A stretch of DNA of 54,345 bases from a virus: IMG/VR virus record IMGVR_UViG_3300020401_001611, positions 1 through 54,345 of that record, one strand, 5' to 3'. The position numbers and the translations under genes were made by a program. The notes below the pieces were generated by a model. It was given only the letters and a program-made list of their open reading frames with translations, was not told where the DNA came from and made no database searches. This document shows, piece after piece, positions 7,034 through 14,551 of this stretch (position 1 is its first letter; each line of letters starts with the position of its first letter).

Positions 7034-9286
7034 TTATAAGCCAGCTAATCTCATAATATCTTGTGCTTCTTTTGTGGTCTTATTCTTTTCTGCCTTGCTA
7101 TATTTGTCTTTTAGTCTACCTAGTTCTTCCTGGCTAGCTCCATCACGACCTGCTTGAGCTGCTTTTTTCATATATTCTTCGCCGTGCTTCTTAACACCTG
7201 TATAATACTGTAAGCCTGATTCTTCCATTTCTTCGTCTTGTGCTACTGTTGGCTCCATTACAGTACCAGTAGGTTGTTCGTCTGTAATTACAGGTTCTTG
7301 AGGTGTAGTATATTGTTCATATGTAGCCATTATGCGTTCTATAAATGACTTCGCAGGATTTATATATTCTTCACCATAATCCTTTTCTATTGCAGTAAGG
7401 ACTGCTGTTTCACCTTTAGGAAACTGTCCTGTTTCTCTATCAAATAATGACAATACAAATTCAGTCACTGGAATCTTCTTACCATCTACATCCATTTCGT
7501 CATCATCTTTGTCTCTAGCAATTTTAAGTGCTTTGGTAAATTTATTTCCTTCTTTTACACCATATGTTATGCATGGATCTTGTCCACAACCACAATTTTT
7601 CTTTTGCTTACCTTCGTTTGCTTTTTTATTTTTTGGCTTTTCATGTGTCCAACCTTTGGCTGCTAGGTCTTTATGATCTTTTTCAACCTTTGCCATTTTG
7701 CCTTTTCCTGTCTTTGGATCATACATCATGTGCGGTTCAAATTTTTCATCATCTTTTTTATCTTCGTTCATGCCTCTTTCTAAGCCGTCTGGTACTCCGT
7801 TTCCGTTTTTATCTCTCCACCATGACCCTGATTCATCATGACAATCATGTTTGCAATCACAATCTGGTTTAGATTCGTGCATTTGACAGCCGCAATCTTT
7901 ACAGTGATATTTTTGATAACCAACCATATACTTTTCTTGTAATGTTTCTTCAGCAAATTGTCCCATTAGTGATTCGAAAGCATCTTCTATATTCTGTTCA
8001 TCTACTGTACCAGCTCTAGTCATAAAGCCTGAATTTAATTCTTTACCGATCCTGTTAACTTCTACATCCATATCGCCAGTATCTGCATTATTTTTTCTTA
8101 TTAGGTTATACAAACAAACTCTAGGATCGTTAAGACATCCGCTTTCAACCTTCTTTATTGTTGCATCATCATAACCATGTGATCCCAAAACAGTTCTTAA
8201 TATATGAAGATCTTGTTCGTAATCTTTCATCCTATCTTGCTGTCCTTGTTTGAAGTCGGCAACTTTTCCTTTTATATAATCCATTATGCCGCCTTCTGCT
8301 ACATCTTCAGGTCCTAAATTTTTTGCTTTAGTTGCTTCGCTCACCAAATTATATATGTAAGGAAAAACATCTTTTAATTCTTCATTAAATTGTTTGATTG
8401 TTAATTGATCGATCCAATTTTCTGCTACATCGTTAGGCACATCTTCTATGATTGGTTTTACATATGATTCAAATGCTTTTGTGTAATATGCAGGTTTCTG
8501 TAATGACTCTATTGTTTTTTTGACTGAAGTAATTCTATCTAACACAACTGGCATGTAATCTTTTAGGCTTTCGGCCATTACTGTTGAACGACCCATGTAA
8601 GACTTAAACTTGCGGAGTTTGCTTAATTCTTCACTTAGTCCAATTATATGTGTTCCAAAATCATCAAAAGGTTTGCCGCCTTCAGCAACATGTCTTGCCA
8701 TTGCTCTAGCGCCTGTTAAGTGTTTGTAAGGATACAAAAATCTTTCACCGTCTGCATTTTCTATATAAATTTTTCCTATATTTCTAATGCGTCCATTTGC
8801 AATTTCTTTGTTAACACTTTCAGTGTGTTTTATAACTATCTTTGCATTATCTACTTTTTGATAGCTAATTTTGTTACTCCCGTATAGTTTTGATTCAGCC
8901 ATTGTATTGTCTCCGCGGTTTTGTGCCAAAAATTGATAATCTCTACGATCTAAATTAGACTTGTTTATGTTTCTTGTATCAAATGTCATTAATCTTTTTT
9001 TGCTAAATTGTCTTAATTCTTTCAAAAAATTGTACCATTTTTCTTTAGTAATTTCGTCTTGCTCTGCGACAAAATTGTCACTGTACATTACTTCAATTGA
9101 TTCCTCATTTAAACTTACGCTTACTTTTCCAAGATTAACTTCCGCCTCTTTGAAATCAAAATCAAAAAATCTTGCTTCGTTAGGCTTATTAGTGACTTTA
9201 CCTTCAGCGTCACCTATAGTAACACTGGGAAATCTTCCACGTATCTTATTAAATAATTCTTCTGCTATTAGATCTAAATTTTTCAT
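7034..9286 (-). CDS. Large structural/unknown protein with zinc- and calcium-type motifs
   Basis: This 750-residue protein is of unknown function. The N-terminal half is charged and mostly helical. The middle has a Cys/His cluster (HCKDCGCQMHES, then DCDCKHDCHD) that looks like a zinc-ribbon or knuckle. It is followed directly by DKNGNGVPDGLE, a thrombospondin-3/dockerin-type calcium loop, and later by NCGCGQDPC. The C terminus is Lys/Glu-rich. Its position next to terminase and a late promoter suggests a virion or head-associated protein. No ribosome site is visible before the ATG, and the late-promoter octamer ends only 7 bases upstream. I do not recognise a named family. Confidence 0.75.
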   Translation of the reverse strand: MKNLDLIAEELFNKIRGRFPSVTIGDAEGKVTNKPNEARFFDFDFKEAEVNLGKVSVSLNEESIEVMYSDNFVAEQDEITKEKWYNFLKELRQFSKKRLMTFDTRNINKSNLDRRDYQFLAQNRGDNTMAESKLYGSNKISYQKVDNAKIVIKHTESVNKEIANGRIRNIGKIYIENADGERFLYPYKHLTGARAMARHVAEGGKPFDDFGTHIIGLSEELSKLRKFKSYMGRSTVMAESLKDYMPVVLDRITSVKKTIESLQKPAYYTKAFESYVKPIIEDVPNDVAENWIDQLTIKQFNEELKDVFPYIYNLVSEATKAKNLGPEDVAEGGIMDYIKGKVADFKQGQQDRMKDYEQDLHILRTVLGSHGYDDATIKKVESGCLNDPRVCLYNLIRKNNADTGDMDVEVNRIGKELNSGFMTRAGTVDEQNIEDAFESLMGQFAEETLQEKYMVGYQKYHCKDCGCQMHESKPDCDCKHDCHDESGSWWRDKNGNGVPDGLERGMNEDKKDDEKFEPHMMYDPKTGKGKMAKVEKDHKDLAAKGWTHEKPKNKKANEGKQKKNCGCGQDPCITYGVKEGNKFTKALKIARDKDDDEMDVDGKKIPVTEFVLSLFDRETGQFPKGETAVLTAIEKDYGEEYINPAKSFIERIMATYEQYTTPQEPVITDEQPTGTVMEPTVAQDEEMEESGLQYYTGVKKHGEEYMKKAAQAGRDGASQEELGRLKDKYSKAEKNKTTKEAQDIMRLAGL

Positions 9287-9293
9287 GACATAG

Positions 9294-9301
9294 TATTTAT
9301 C
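9294..9301 (-). promoter_or_regulatory. Late promoter (GATAAATA) close to start codon
   Basis: The minus strand reads TGATAAATAC, ending 7 bases before the ATG at 9286 and overlapping the terminase stop codon. With T4 late-promoter geometry the transcript would begin at or just before the start codon, leaving no room for a Shine-Dalgarno site. Confidence 0.6.
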
Positions 9302-10880
9302 AATAGTTGGTACTTATGAAGATAGGCATCGGCGCTTCATAATCTTCAATATCTTCTGTTTGATTAAAGGTATTATATATTCTAGGATCCCAATCTTTCA
9401 ATACAGACATCATTCTTATAGCTAATAATGTAGCACTAATAAGGTCGTCTGTCTGTCCTAACTTTGCATTATAACTTGAACCAGTAGCTACATAATTTTT
9501 TAATTCGGATATCATTGGTTTAGAATGAATGCACATTTTATCATTTTCTATCATTGTTTTTAATCTACTACAAGCTGTGATCTTTGTGCTATGTGTTGTA
9601 TTGAAGCCTTTACGGAATTTACGTACATGTCCTTTTCTAATAGGTTCACTTACAAATAATCCTTTTATGTTATCTTCGCCAAAATCATTAATTACAATAA
9701 GTGCAGCCTCACCTATACCGTTGTTTTCAACACTCCAATAAATTCCATTTTCGTTACCAATTTCGTTTGCAATGTAATTACAGATATCAGCTAATACTCT
9801 AATTTGTCCTGGTATAGCAGTTGTATTATGTTGCCATTCAGCAACTTGTTCATAGCTAGGTAATTCAAACACTTGTATAGCGGCATAGTCACCTCCTGTT
9901 CCCATGCTTGGGTCTAAGGCAACAGCATATGTATAATCTTTATTAGGCGCTTTGTACCAACGTGTTTGACCCATATTTATTGTTGGATTGTTTCCTTCTA
10001 ATGTTGCAAGTTTTATTGCACTAATTAATGTTTCGTCGAATACCAAAAACTCGCAACCATATTCTCGTCTAAATCTTTCCTCTCCAATTCGCCCCATTTC
10101 TTCGTCTTTCCATTTTTCATCTCTATCAGGATGCTCGTCCCAACTACATGTAAAACTATGGAATCCGTTACGTCCTACTGCCTGTTCGTTTCCGTGTTCG
10201 TCAAATTTATCTTCTGCTTGTTTCCAAATATTTGCGAATGTATCTTCATCTGAGTTAGGCGTACTTGTAAGAATTGCACGACCACCTGTAGCAAGTGTCG
10301 GAGATATTGATGTCCAAAATTCATCTGCAATAGTAGGTTGCACAAATGCAAACTCGTCACAATACAATAAAGAAATACTCATACCACGCCCTGTATTGCC
10401 TGTTGTAGTGGCACTTACAATACGAGAACCATTTTCAAATTCTATACTACCTTTGTTGTAATTTACAACACCTGCTCTTATATGATCTGGACACATTTCA
10501 TACCCATATCTAATGCGTTGCATTATTTCTTGGGCGCCTGTGTATTTGTGTGCCGCTATAAGTATCGTTTGATCAGGATTAAACATTGCATACCATAATA
10601 GGTATATTGCGGCACATGTTGTTTTGCCTGTCTGTCTAGGCAACATATTGATATTAAATCTATGATTGTGGTAACTACCTAATAAACGTACTTGATATTC
10701 GTATGGGTCAAAAAGAAGTTTACCTTGTACTGGGTGTTGTATATATGCAAAGTGTTTTGCAAAATACAAATATCCTAAATCCCTATCCATGCATTTTGCC
10801 AAATCTTGGATTTGTTCTTCTGTAAACGTTTCTTTTTTATTTGCTTTTTTGGTTAAAACACCATCTAAACTTTTGCTCAT
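9300..10880 (-). CDS. 17: gp17 terminase large subunit
   Basis: The 526-residue DNA-packaging motor and headful nuclease is complete. The ATPase domain has Walker A PRQTGKTT (81-88) and Walker B LLYCDE with D175-E176. TTTGNTGRG and an STPNSDED motif C region follow. The C-terminal RNase H-like nuclease has acidic residues D323 (ALDPSMGTGGD), E385 (SVENNG) and D478/D479 (GQTDDL), the metal triad pattern of T4 gp17. It is a little shorter than T4 gp17 (610 residues). Unlike T4, its small-subunit partner is about 6.6 kb upstream instead of adjacent. Confidence 0.96.
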   Translation of the reverse strand: MSKSLDGVLTKKANKKETFTEEQIQDLAKCMDRDLGYLYFAKHFAYIQHPVQGKLLFDPYEYQVRLLGSYHNHRFNINMLPRQTGKTTCAAIYLLWYAMFNPDQTILIAAHKYTGAQEIMQRIRYGYEMCPDHIRAGVVNYNKGSIEFENGSRIVSATTTGNTGRGMSISLLYCDEFAFVQPTIADEFWTSISPTLATGGRAILTSTPNSDEDTFANIWKQAEDKFDEHGNEQAVGRNGFHSFTCSWDEHPDRDEKWKDEEMGRIGEERFRREYGCEFLVFDETLISAIKLATLEGNNPTINMGQTRWYKAPNKDYTYAVALDPSMGTGGDYAAIQVFELPSYEQVAEWQHNTTAIPGQIRVLADICNYIANEIGNENGIYWSVENNGIGEAALIVINDFGEDNIKGLFVSEPIRKGHVRKFRKGFNTTHSTKITACSRLKTMIENDKMCIHSKPMISELKNYVATGSSYNAKLGQTDDLISATLLAIRMMSVLKDWDPRIYNTFNQTEDIEDYEAPMPIFISTNY

Positions 10881-10885
10881 GTATA

Positions 10886-10893
10886 TATTTAAC
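10886..10893 (-). promoter_or_regulatory. Variant late promoter (GTTAAATA) 5 bases before gp17
   Basis: The minus strand reads GGTTAAATA-TATAC-ATG. It differs from the standard octamer by one base. It has the same 5-base spacing to the start codon as the promoters of the genes starting at 20132 and 26068. Confidence 0.45.
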
Positions 10894-10917
10894 CAAAAAA
10901 TAAGGGATTATTTTAAT

Positions 10918-11439
10918 TTACGAGTATTCAACACCTGCGTAAAAAGGTATATTTCTGCTACTAATTAGGCTAGATCCCGGCAAGAATGTCAAGTTCATAA
11001 TACAAGCACAAGCAATTATATTGCCTCCTAGTTCTTGTACAATATCTATTGCGGCATTCATAGTACCACCTGTAGCCATTAAATCATCTATGATGATTAC
11101 TCTGTCATCTTTTGATATTGCATCTGATTTGATTTCTAAGGTTGCTGTGTTATATTCTAGTTGATATTCTTTTGATTTTGTAGGCGGAGGTAGTTTTCCT
11201 TTTTTTCTCGCTAGTACTAACGGATTACGTGTTCTGTGTGCAAAAATACTAGCAAAAATAAATCCTCTAGCATCTAAACCAACAATCTTATCTACAGGAC
11301 AATATTTTAATAGCTTGTCATAAAGAAAATTATTTGCTTCTGCAAACCCCTGGGGACTTTGACATAAACTTGCTGTGCATTTAAAGTCTATGCCCTCTTT
11401 AGGAAAATCTTTATAACTTGTTATATACTCTTTTATCAT
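10918..11439 (-). CDS. apt: Adenine phosphoribosyltransferase
   Basis: The 173-residue enzyme makes AMP and pyrophosphate from adenine and PRPP, a purine-salvage step in the cytoplasm. The PRPP-binding motif VIIIDDLMATGGT spans about 115-127. The N-terminal DFPKEGIDFK and the GLDARGFIF segment are typical of APT. I chose the ATG at 11439, which makes a TAATG coupling with the oxygenase stop. The frame stays open to a GTG at 11463. It follows a BMP-family binding protein gene, whose homologues often bind nucleosides, so the two may work together in purine capture. Confidence 0.92.
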   Translation of the reverse strand: MIKEYITSYKDFPKEGIDFKCTASLCQSPQGFAEANNFLYDKLLKYCPVDKIVGLDARGFIFASIFAHRTRNPLVLARKKGKLPPPTKSKEYQLEYNTATLEIKSDAISKDDRVIIIDDLMATGGTMNAAIDIVQELGGNIIACACIMNLTFLPGSSLISSRNIPFYAGVEYS

Positions 11440-12299
11440 TAGTAACTCTGTGCAAGTCTCCACATCAGATATTCCTTGCTTTCAATTGGTTCATACTTAT
11501 CAGGTTCTTTAGTCAAATTCTTAACTATAGTACCAGGTTGCGGGTCAACAAAGTGTGGCATACTGAAACGCTCTTGATCAATGTGTGTATTTACTACTCT
11601 ATGCTTTGTACTTTTAAAATAATCATTTGTCCAACGTTGTAATAAGTCACCTATGTTTACAACGACACCGTCGTCAGCGTATGGAACAGAATGCCATGTG
11701 CCTTCAAGGTCCTGTACTTCAAGTCCTGGTACGTCATTGATTTGCCAAAGTAATGTAATAGTACCATAATCACTGTGTTCTCCGATCCTCATTTGTTTGT
11801 CTAACAATGGACCTGTGTATGCAGGATAGTGTAATATTCTTGTTGTGTTGAACATATGTTTATGTGCATCTACAAGAGTTGTACCTGTGTTCAATATTAC
11901 ATCAAACATACTTAAAATACGTAATGTTAGTTTGTCTGCAATACTAATACTATCTAATGCACTTTGTTTGAACGTTGGTAATTCTGTAGGCCATAATTCA
12001 TCAGGCATTCTAGTATTATTGTAATTGTATGATTCTTTAATATCTTTTGGTGCTGTAGGATCTACATTTTCATGTCCTACCATACTGTATCCTAAGTTTG
12101 TTTCGTTATTATAGGGATATTTTTGTTTTGTTTCCATAGGCAAAGCAAAAAAGTCTTGCATACTTTGTTGCCACATTTTCATTTTAGTTGCTTCTGGAAT
12201 ATCAAGTGCATTTGTAAAAACTGCAAATCCTACAGTAGTATATGCTTCTTCAATTTTTTTTAGGCTATTTACGCCCATTAAATCTATAATTGGTATCAT
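11439..12299 (-). CDS. 2OG-Fe(II) dioxygenase, isopenicillin-N-synthase-like
   Basis: The 286-residue member of the IPNS/gibberellin-oxidase type has an N-terminal DIOX_N-like region (VGFAVFTNALD, DFFALP) and a C-terminal beta-helix. Iron ligands are H175-x-D177 and H233, and the 2-oxoglutarate site is R244-x-S246. Substrates in this family are small molecules. None can be named here. It is coupled to apt and lies downstream of the BMP gene and a hairpin, forming a three-gene cargo block between the two terminase subunits. The enzyme looks intact and of full family length, more like a bacterial gene than a reduced phage domain. Confidence 0.88.
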   Translation of the reverse strand: MIPIIDLMGVNSLKKIEEAYTTVGFAVFTNALDIPEATKMKMWQQSMQDFFALPMETKQKYPYNNETNLGYSMVGHENVDPTAPKDIKESYNYNNTRMPDELWPTELPTFKQSALDSISIADKLTLRILSMFDVILNTGTTLVDAHKHMFNTTRILHYPAYTGPLLDKQMRIGEHSDYGTITLLWQINDVPGLEVQDLEGTWHSVPYADDGVVVNIGDLLQRWTNDYFKSTKHRVVNTHIDQERFSMPHFVDPQPGTIVKNLTKEPDKYEPIESKEYLMWRLAQSY

Positions 12300-12317
12300 T
12301 ATTCTATTCCTGAGTTG

Positions 12318-12343
12318 ACAAGTGGCCCTTGCGAGCCACTTGT
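12318..12343 (-). terminator. Hairpin after the BMP gene (terminator-like)
   Basis: ACAAGTGGC (12318-12326) and GCCACTTGT (12335-12343) form a perfect 9-bp stem around an 8-base loop. It lies right after the BMP gene stop and before the oxygenase ATG. No clear U-tract follows on the minus strand, so it may attenuate or stabilise mRNA more than terminate it. Confidence 0.6.
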
Positions 12344-12350
12344 ATATAAG

Positions 12351-13445
12351 TTAGTTAGGTAATAGTGCGTCAATACCTTCAACATAGTAATTCATGCTGT
12401 CTAGATGTGCTCTATCAGCAATTTCACCATCTTTTAGTCTAAGTTCACCTTTGTTGTCTTTGATTGGACCTGTAAATGCAAAGTATTCACCTGCTGTAAT
12501 AGCGGCTTTAATTTCTTCAGCTTTTGCTTTTACATCATCTGGCATGTTAGTGAACGGTGCCATACCAACTGAACCATCATTCATATGTCCAAAGTAACAA
12601 CCTTCAACAGGGTCACATTCTGGCTTCCATGTGCCGTCTAGTACTTGCCCAACTTTTCTTACATAGTAAGGCCCCCAGTTATCAATAGTTGCTGTCAATT
12701 GTGCCTTAGGAGCAAATCTGTATTGATCACTTGCTTGACCAAACCCAATAAGTCCTTGTTGTTCTGCAACCTGTAAAGGAGCAGGTGAGTCTGTGTGTTG
12801 TGCAATAACATCACAACCTTGGCTAAACAACGCTTTAGCGGCATCTGCTTCTTTACCTGGATCGTACCATGTCATAACCCATACAACATCAATGTCAACT
12901 TTAGGATTCATTTTCTTTGCACCCATATAAAATGTGTTAATTTCCCTAATTACTTCAGGAATTGGATAGGCTGCAACATAACAAATTTTATTAGTCTTAG
13001 TCATCATACCTGCAATAATACCTTGTACATGTCTTGCTTGGTATAATCTTAAACCATAGTTAGCAAAGTTTGTGTCATTACTTTTGTAACCTGTAGCATG
13101 TTCGAATTTGATATTTGGAAACTCTTCTGCTACTTTACGCATTGAATCCATATATCCAAAACTTGTTGCAAAAATAATGTCAGCACCTTGCATTGCCATT
13201 TGACGCATTACACGTTCTGCATCTGGACCATACTTCACACTTTCAACAAAGAATGTTTCAACTTTGTCACCGTATGCTTCTTCAACTTGTTGACGACCAA
13301 TGTCGTGTCTGTAAGTCCAACCGTGGTCACCTGTTGGTCCTACGTATATAAAGCCAACTTTGACTTTGTCTTTTGCCTCACCAGCGAATGCTGGAGACAT
13401 AATTGCGATAACTGTCGCAAAAAGGGCAGTTAAAAATAGTTTCAT
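12351..13445 (-). CDS. BMP-family ABC-transporter substrate-binding protein
   Basis: The 364-residue secreted protein has a signal peptide (about 1-21: basic start, hydrophobic TALFATVIAIM, AFA cleavage site). No lipobox Cys is seen, so it would be a soluble periplasmic protein. The mature part is a type-1 periplasmic fold of the BMP/PnrA (Med) family: VGFIYVGPTGDHGWTY, then GADIIFATSFGYMD, VVWVMTWYDPGKEADAA and QHTDSP. Known members bind nucleosides or related compounds for ABC uptake. No permease or ATPase gene is present, so it would have to feed a host transporter. It is full-length and hairpin-flanked, which marks it as a host-derived metabolic gene. Confidence 0.93.
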   Translation of the reverse strand: MKLFLTALFATVIAIMSPAFAGEAKDKVKVGFIYVGPTGDHGWTYRHDIGRQQVEEAYGDKVETFFVESVKYGPDAERVMRQMAMQGADIIFATSFGYMDSMRKVAEEFPNIKFEHATGYKSNDTNFANYGLRLYQARHVQGIIAGMMTKTNKICYVAAYPIPEVIREINTFYMGAKKMNPKVDIDVVWVMTWYDPGKEADAAKALFSQGCDVIAQHTDSPAPLQVAEQQGLIGFGQASDQYRFAPKAQLTATIDNWGPYYVRKVGQVLDGTWKPECDPVEGCYFGHMNDGSVGMAPFTNMPDDVKAKAEEIKAAITAGEYFAFTGPIKDNKGELRLKDGEIADRAHLDSMNYYVEGIDALLPN

Positions 13446-13556
13446 GTTTTATCTCCTCTTAGGTTGTGGGTGTTCTCTAACTACAAAATGCTTCACCCAA
13501 ATGGTACAAAATAGATTGATGTCAAGTTAGATTGACACTTGACAATGGTATTTATT
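13446..13556 (-). promoter_or_regulatory. BMP gene leader: late promoter, operator-like repeat, 5' hairpin
   Basis: Three elements lie in this 111-base region. An AATAAATA late octamer is at 13549-13556. A perfect inverted repeat, TGTCAAGT (13520-13527) with ACTTGACA (13537-13544), includes a TTGACA -35-like hexamer. A TGGGTG/CACCCA stem (13467-13472 with 13494-13499) lies in the leader. An AGAGGAG ribosome site precedes the ATG. The repeat could be an operator or the terminator-like end of the upstream gene. No known riboswitch is recognised. Confidence 0.5.
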
Positions 13557-13899
13557 ACAGGTACTCATTATAGTACCCGATATCGAACCTTAGATCAAAT
13601 AGCATGCGTTTGTCTTGCTGAATAATGACTGGAACAGGTGCACCGTTTGGACCATTGTTAGGATCGCTCCACAATATTTCAAATTCACCTGTGTCTAGTT
13701 TTTTATGAAGTTTTTTTAAGCGTCTTCTATTATAATTTTTACAAATATAAACTATAGCTTGATTTTTTCCTAATGGCTCAAGTTCACCGGACCAATCAAC
13801 AAATTTTATTTCGCCTTTTTTTAGAGCGGCTCCACTCCATGGACATACAGGTTTAATGTGTTCAAAATATTTCTTCCAATCAACTTCCGTAGATGACAT
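13555..13899 (-). CDS. Hypothetical protein
   Basis: The 114-residue protein has no recognised domain. It has an N-terminal segment with a CPWSG motif, a basic centre (YNRRRLKKLHKK), a Pro/Gly/Asn turn (DPNNGPNGAPVP) and an aromatic C terminus. The start overlaps the SGNH-like gene by 20 bases, so translation is probably coupled. It precedes the BMP gene in the same direction. The pattern suggests a small DNA- or protein-binding beta/alpha protein, but nothing in it fixes a function. Confidence 0.65.
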   Translation of the reverse strand: MSSTEVDWKKYFEHIKPVCPWSGAALKKGEIKFVDWSGELEPLGKNQAIVYICKNYNRRRLKKLHKKLDTGEFEILWSDPNNGPNGAPVPVIIQQDKRMLFDLRFDIGYYNEYL

Positions 13900-14542
13900 C
13901 CTTAATCCATTTTGCTTCTTTGGTTACACCGTATATATCTAAATGCTCCCCTTTATCAAAACAATGTGATTTGTAATCAGTAATATTTTCTTGTGTAGTT
14001 GGCATATCTATAAACTTAAATTGTTTATTATGTCCAAAAATAAAATCAGCTTTTGATTTCAAATATTCTCCTATGCAGATAGATTGCGTATGTTCAAAAT
14101 CAGGATGTATATGCTCCGTCCATAATTGCCAAAATTTATATGATTTTTTTATATCCCAAAAGTTGCTCTGATGATGCGGGAAAAATCCATTTGGACTCAT
14201 AATATAAATTCTTCTCATATTCTCCATACTCCATGCATGGTAGTTAGGAGATCTTTCTTCTAATTTCATTATAAAAGATTTATGAATAGATGAATATCTA
14301 CAACCTGCTGTAAGTTTTACAATATTATAATCATAGAGATGTGAGAACTTATTAAAGAAAAACATTATAGCTTGGTTGCTTAATCCGCCTCTTCCGTAAT
14401 TATGTATAGTATCGTTTGGGAGTATTTTGCTAAGTTCTTCAGGCCAACTAACGTATGCAGTCTCTTTTTTGCGTTTTTTGCCGCGGTTTTTTATACCGCC
14501 CATTCCCGCAGTCCAACTACAACCATATGTGGCAATCTTCAT
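13880..14542 (-). CDS. SGNH/GDSL-like hydrolase domain protein
   Basis: The 220-residue protein starts with a GCSWTAG block (7-13) that matches the nucleophile elbow of SGNH hydrolases (Ser9). A NYGRGGLSNQAI segment resembles block II, and an Asp/His pair lies near the C terminus (DKGEHLDIYG). SGNH enzymes deacetylate or esterify sugars and lipids. The catalytic set is not textbook, so it could be a non-catalytic relative. A second SGNH-like gene is present at 41402-42208. The gene follows the repeat protein directly. Confidence 0.6.
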   Translation of the reverse strand: MKIATYGCSWTAGMGGIKNRGKKRKKETAYVSWPEELSKILPNDTIHNYGRGGLSNQAIMFFFNKFSHLYDYNIVKLTAGCRYSSIHKSFIMKLEERSPNYHAWSMENMRRIYIMSPNGFFPHHQSNFWDIKKSYKFWQLWTEHIHPDFEHTQSICIGEYLKSKADFIFGHNKQFKFIDMPTTQENITDYKSHCFDKGEHLDIYGVTKEAKWIKDVIYGS

Positions 14543-14551
14543 TTGCCGATT

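Noticed and set aside
9988-10461. 157-codon plus-strand frame opposite gp17
   Set aside because: It is a shadow of the terminase nuclease region, where the gp17 motifs are intact. Composition is Ser/Pro-rich as expected of antisense.
12351-13445. Bacterial chromosomal contamination at the BMP gene
   Set aside because: The gene is framed on both sides by phage genes in the same direction with phage-like spacing, so it is phage-borne.
13446-13556. Purine riboswitch before the BMP gene
   Set aside because: Only simple stems are visible. The conserved junction bases of a purine aptamer are not recognisable.
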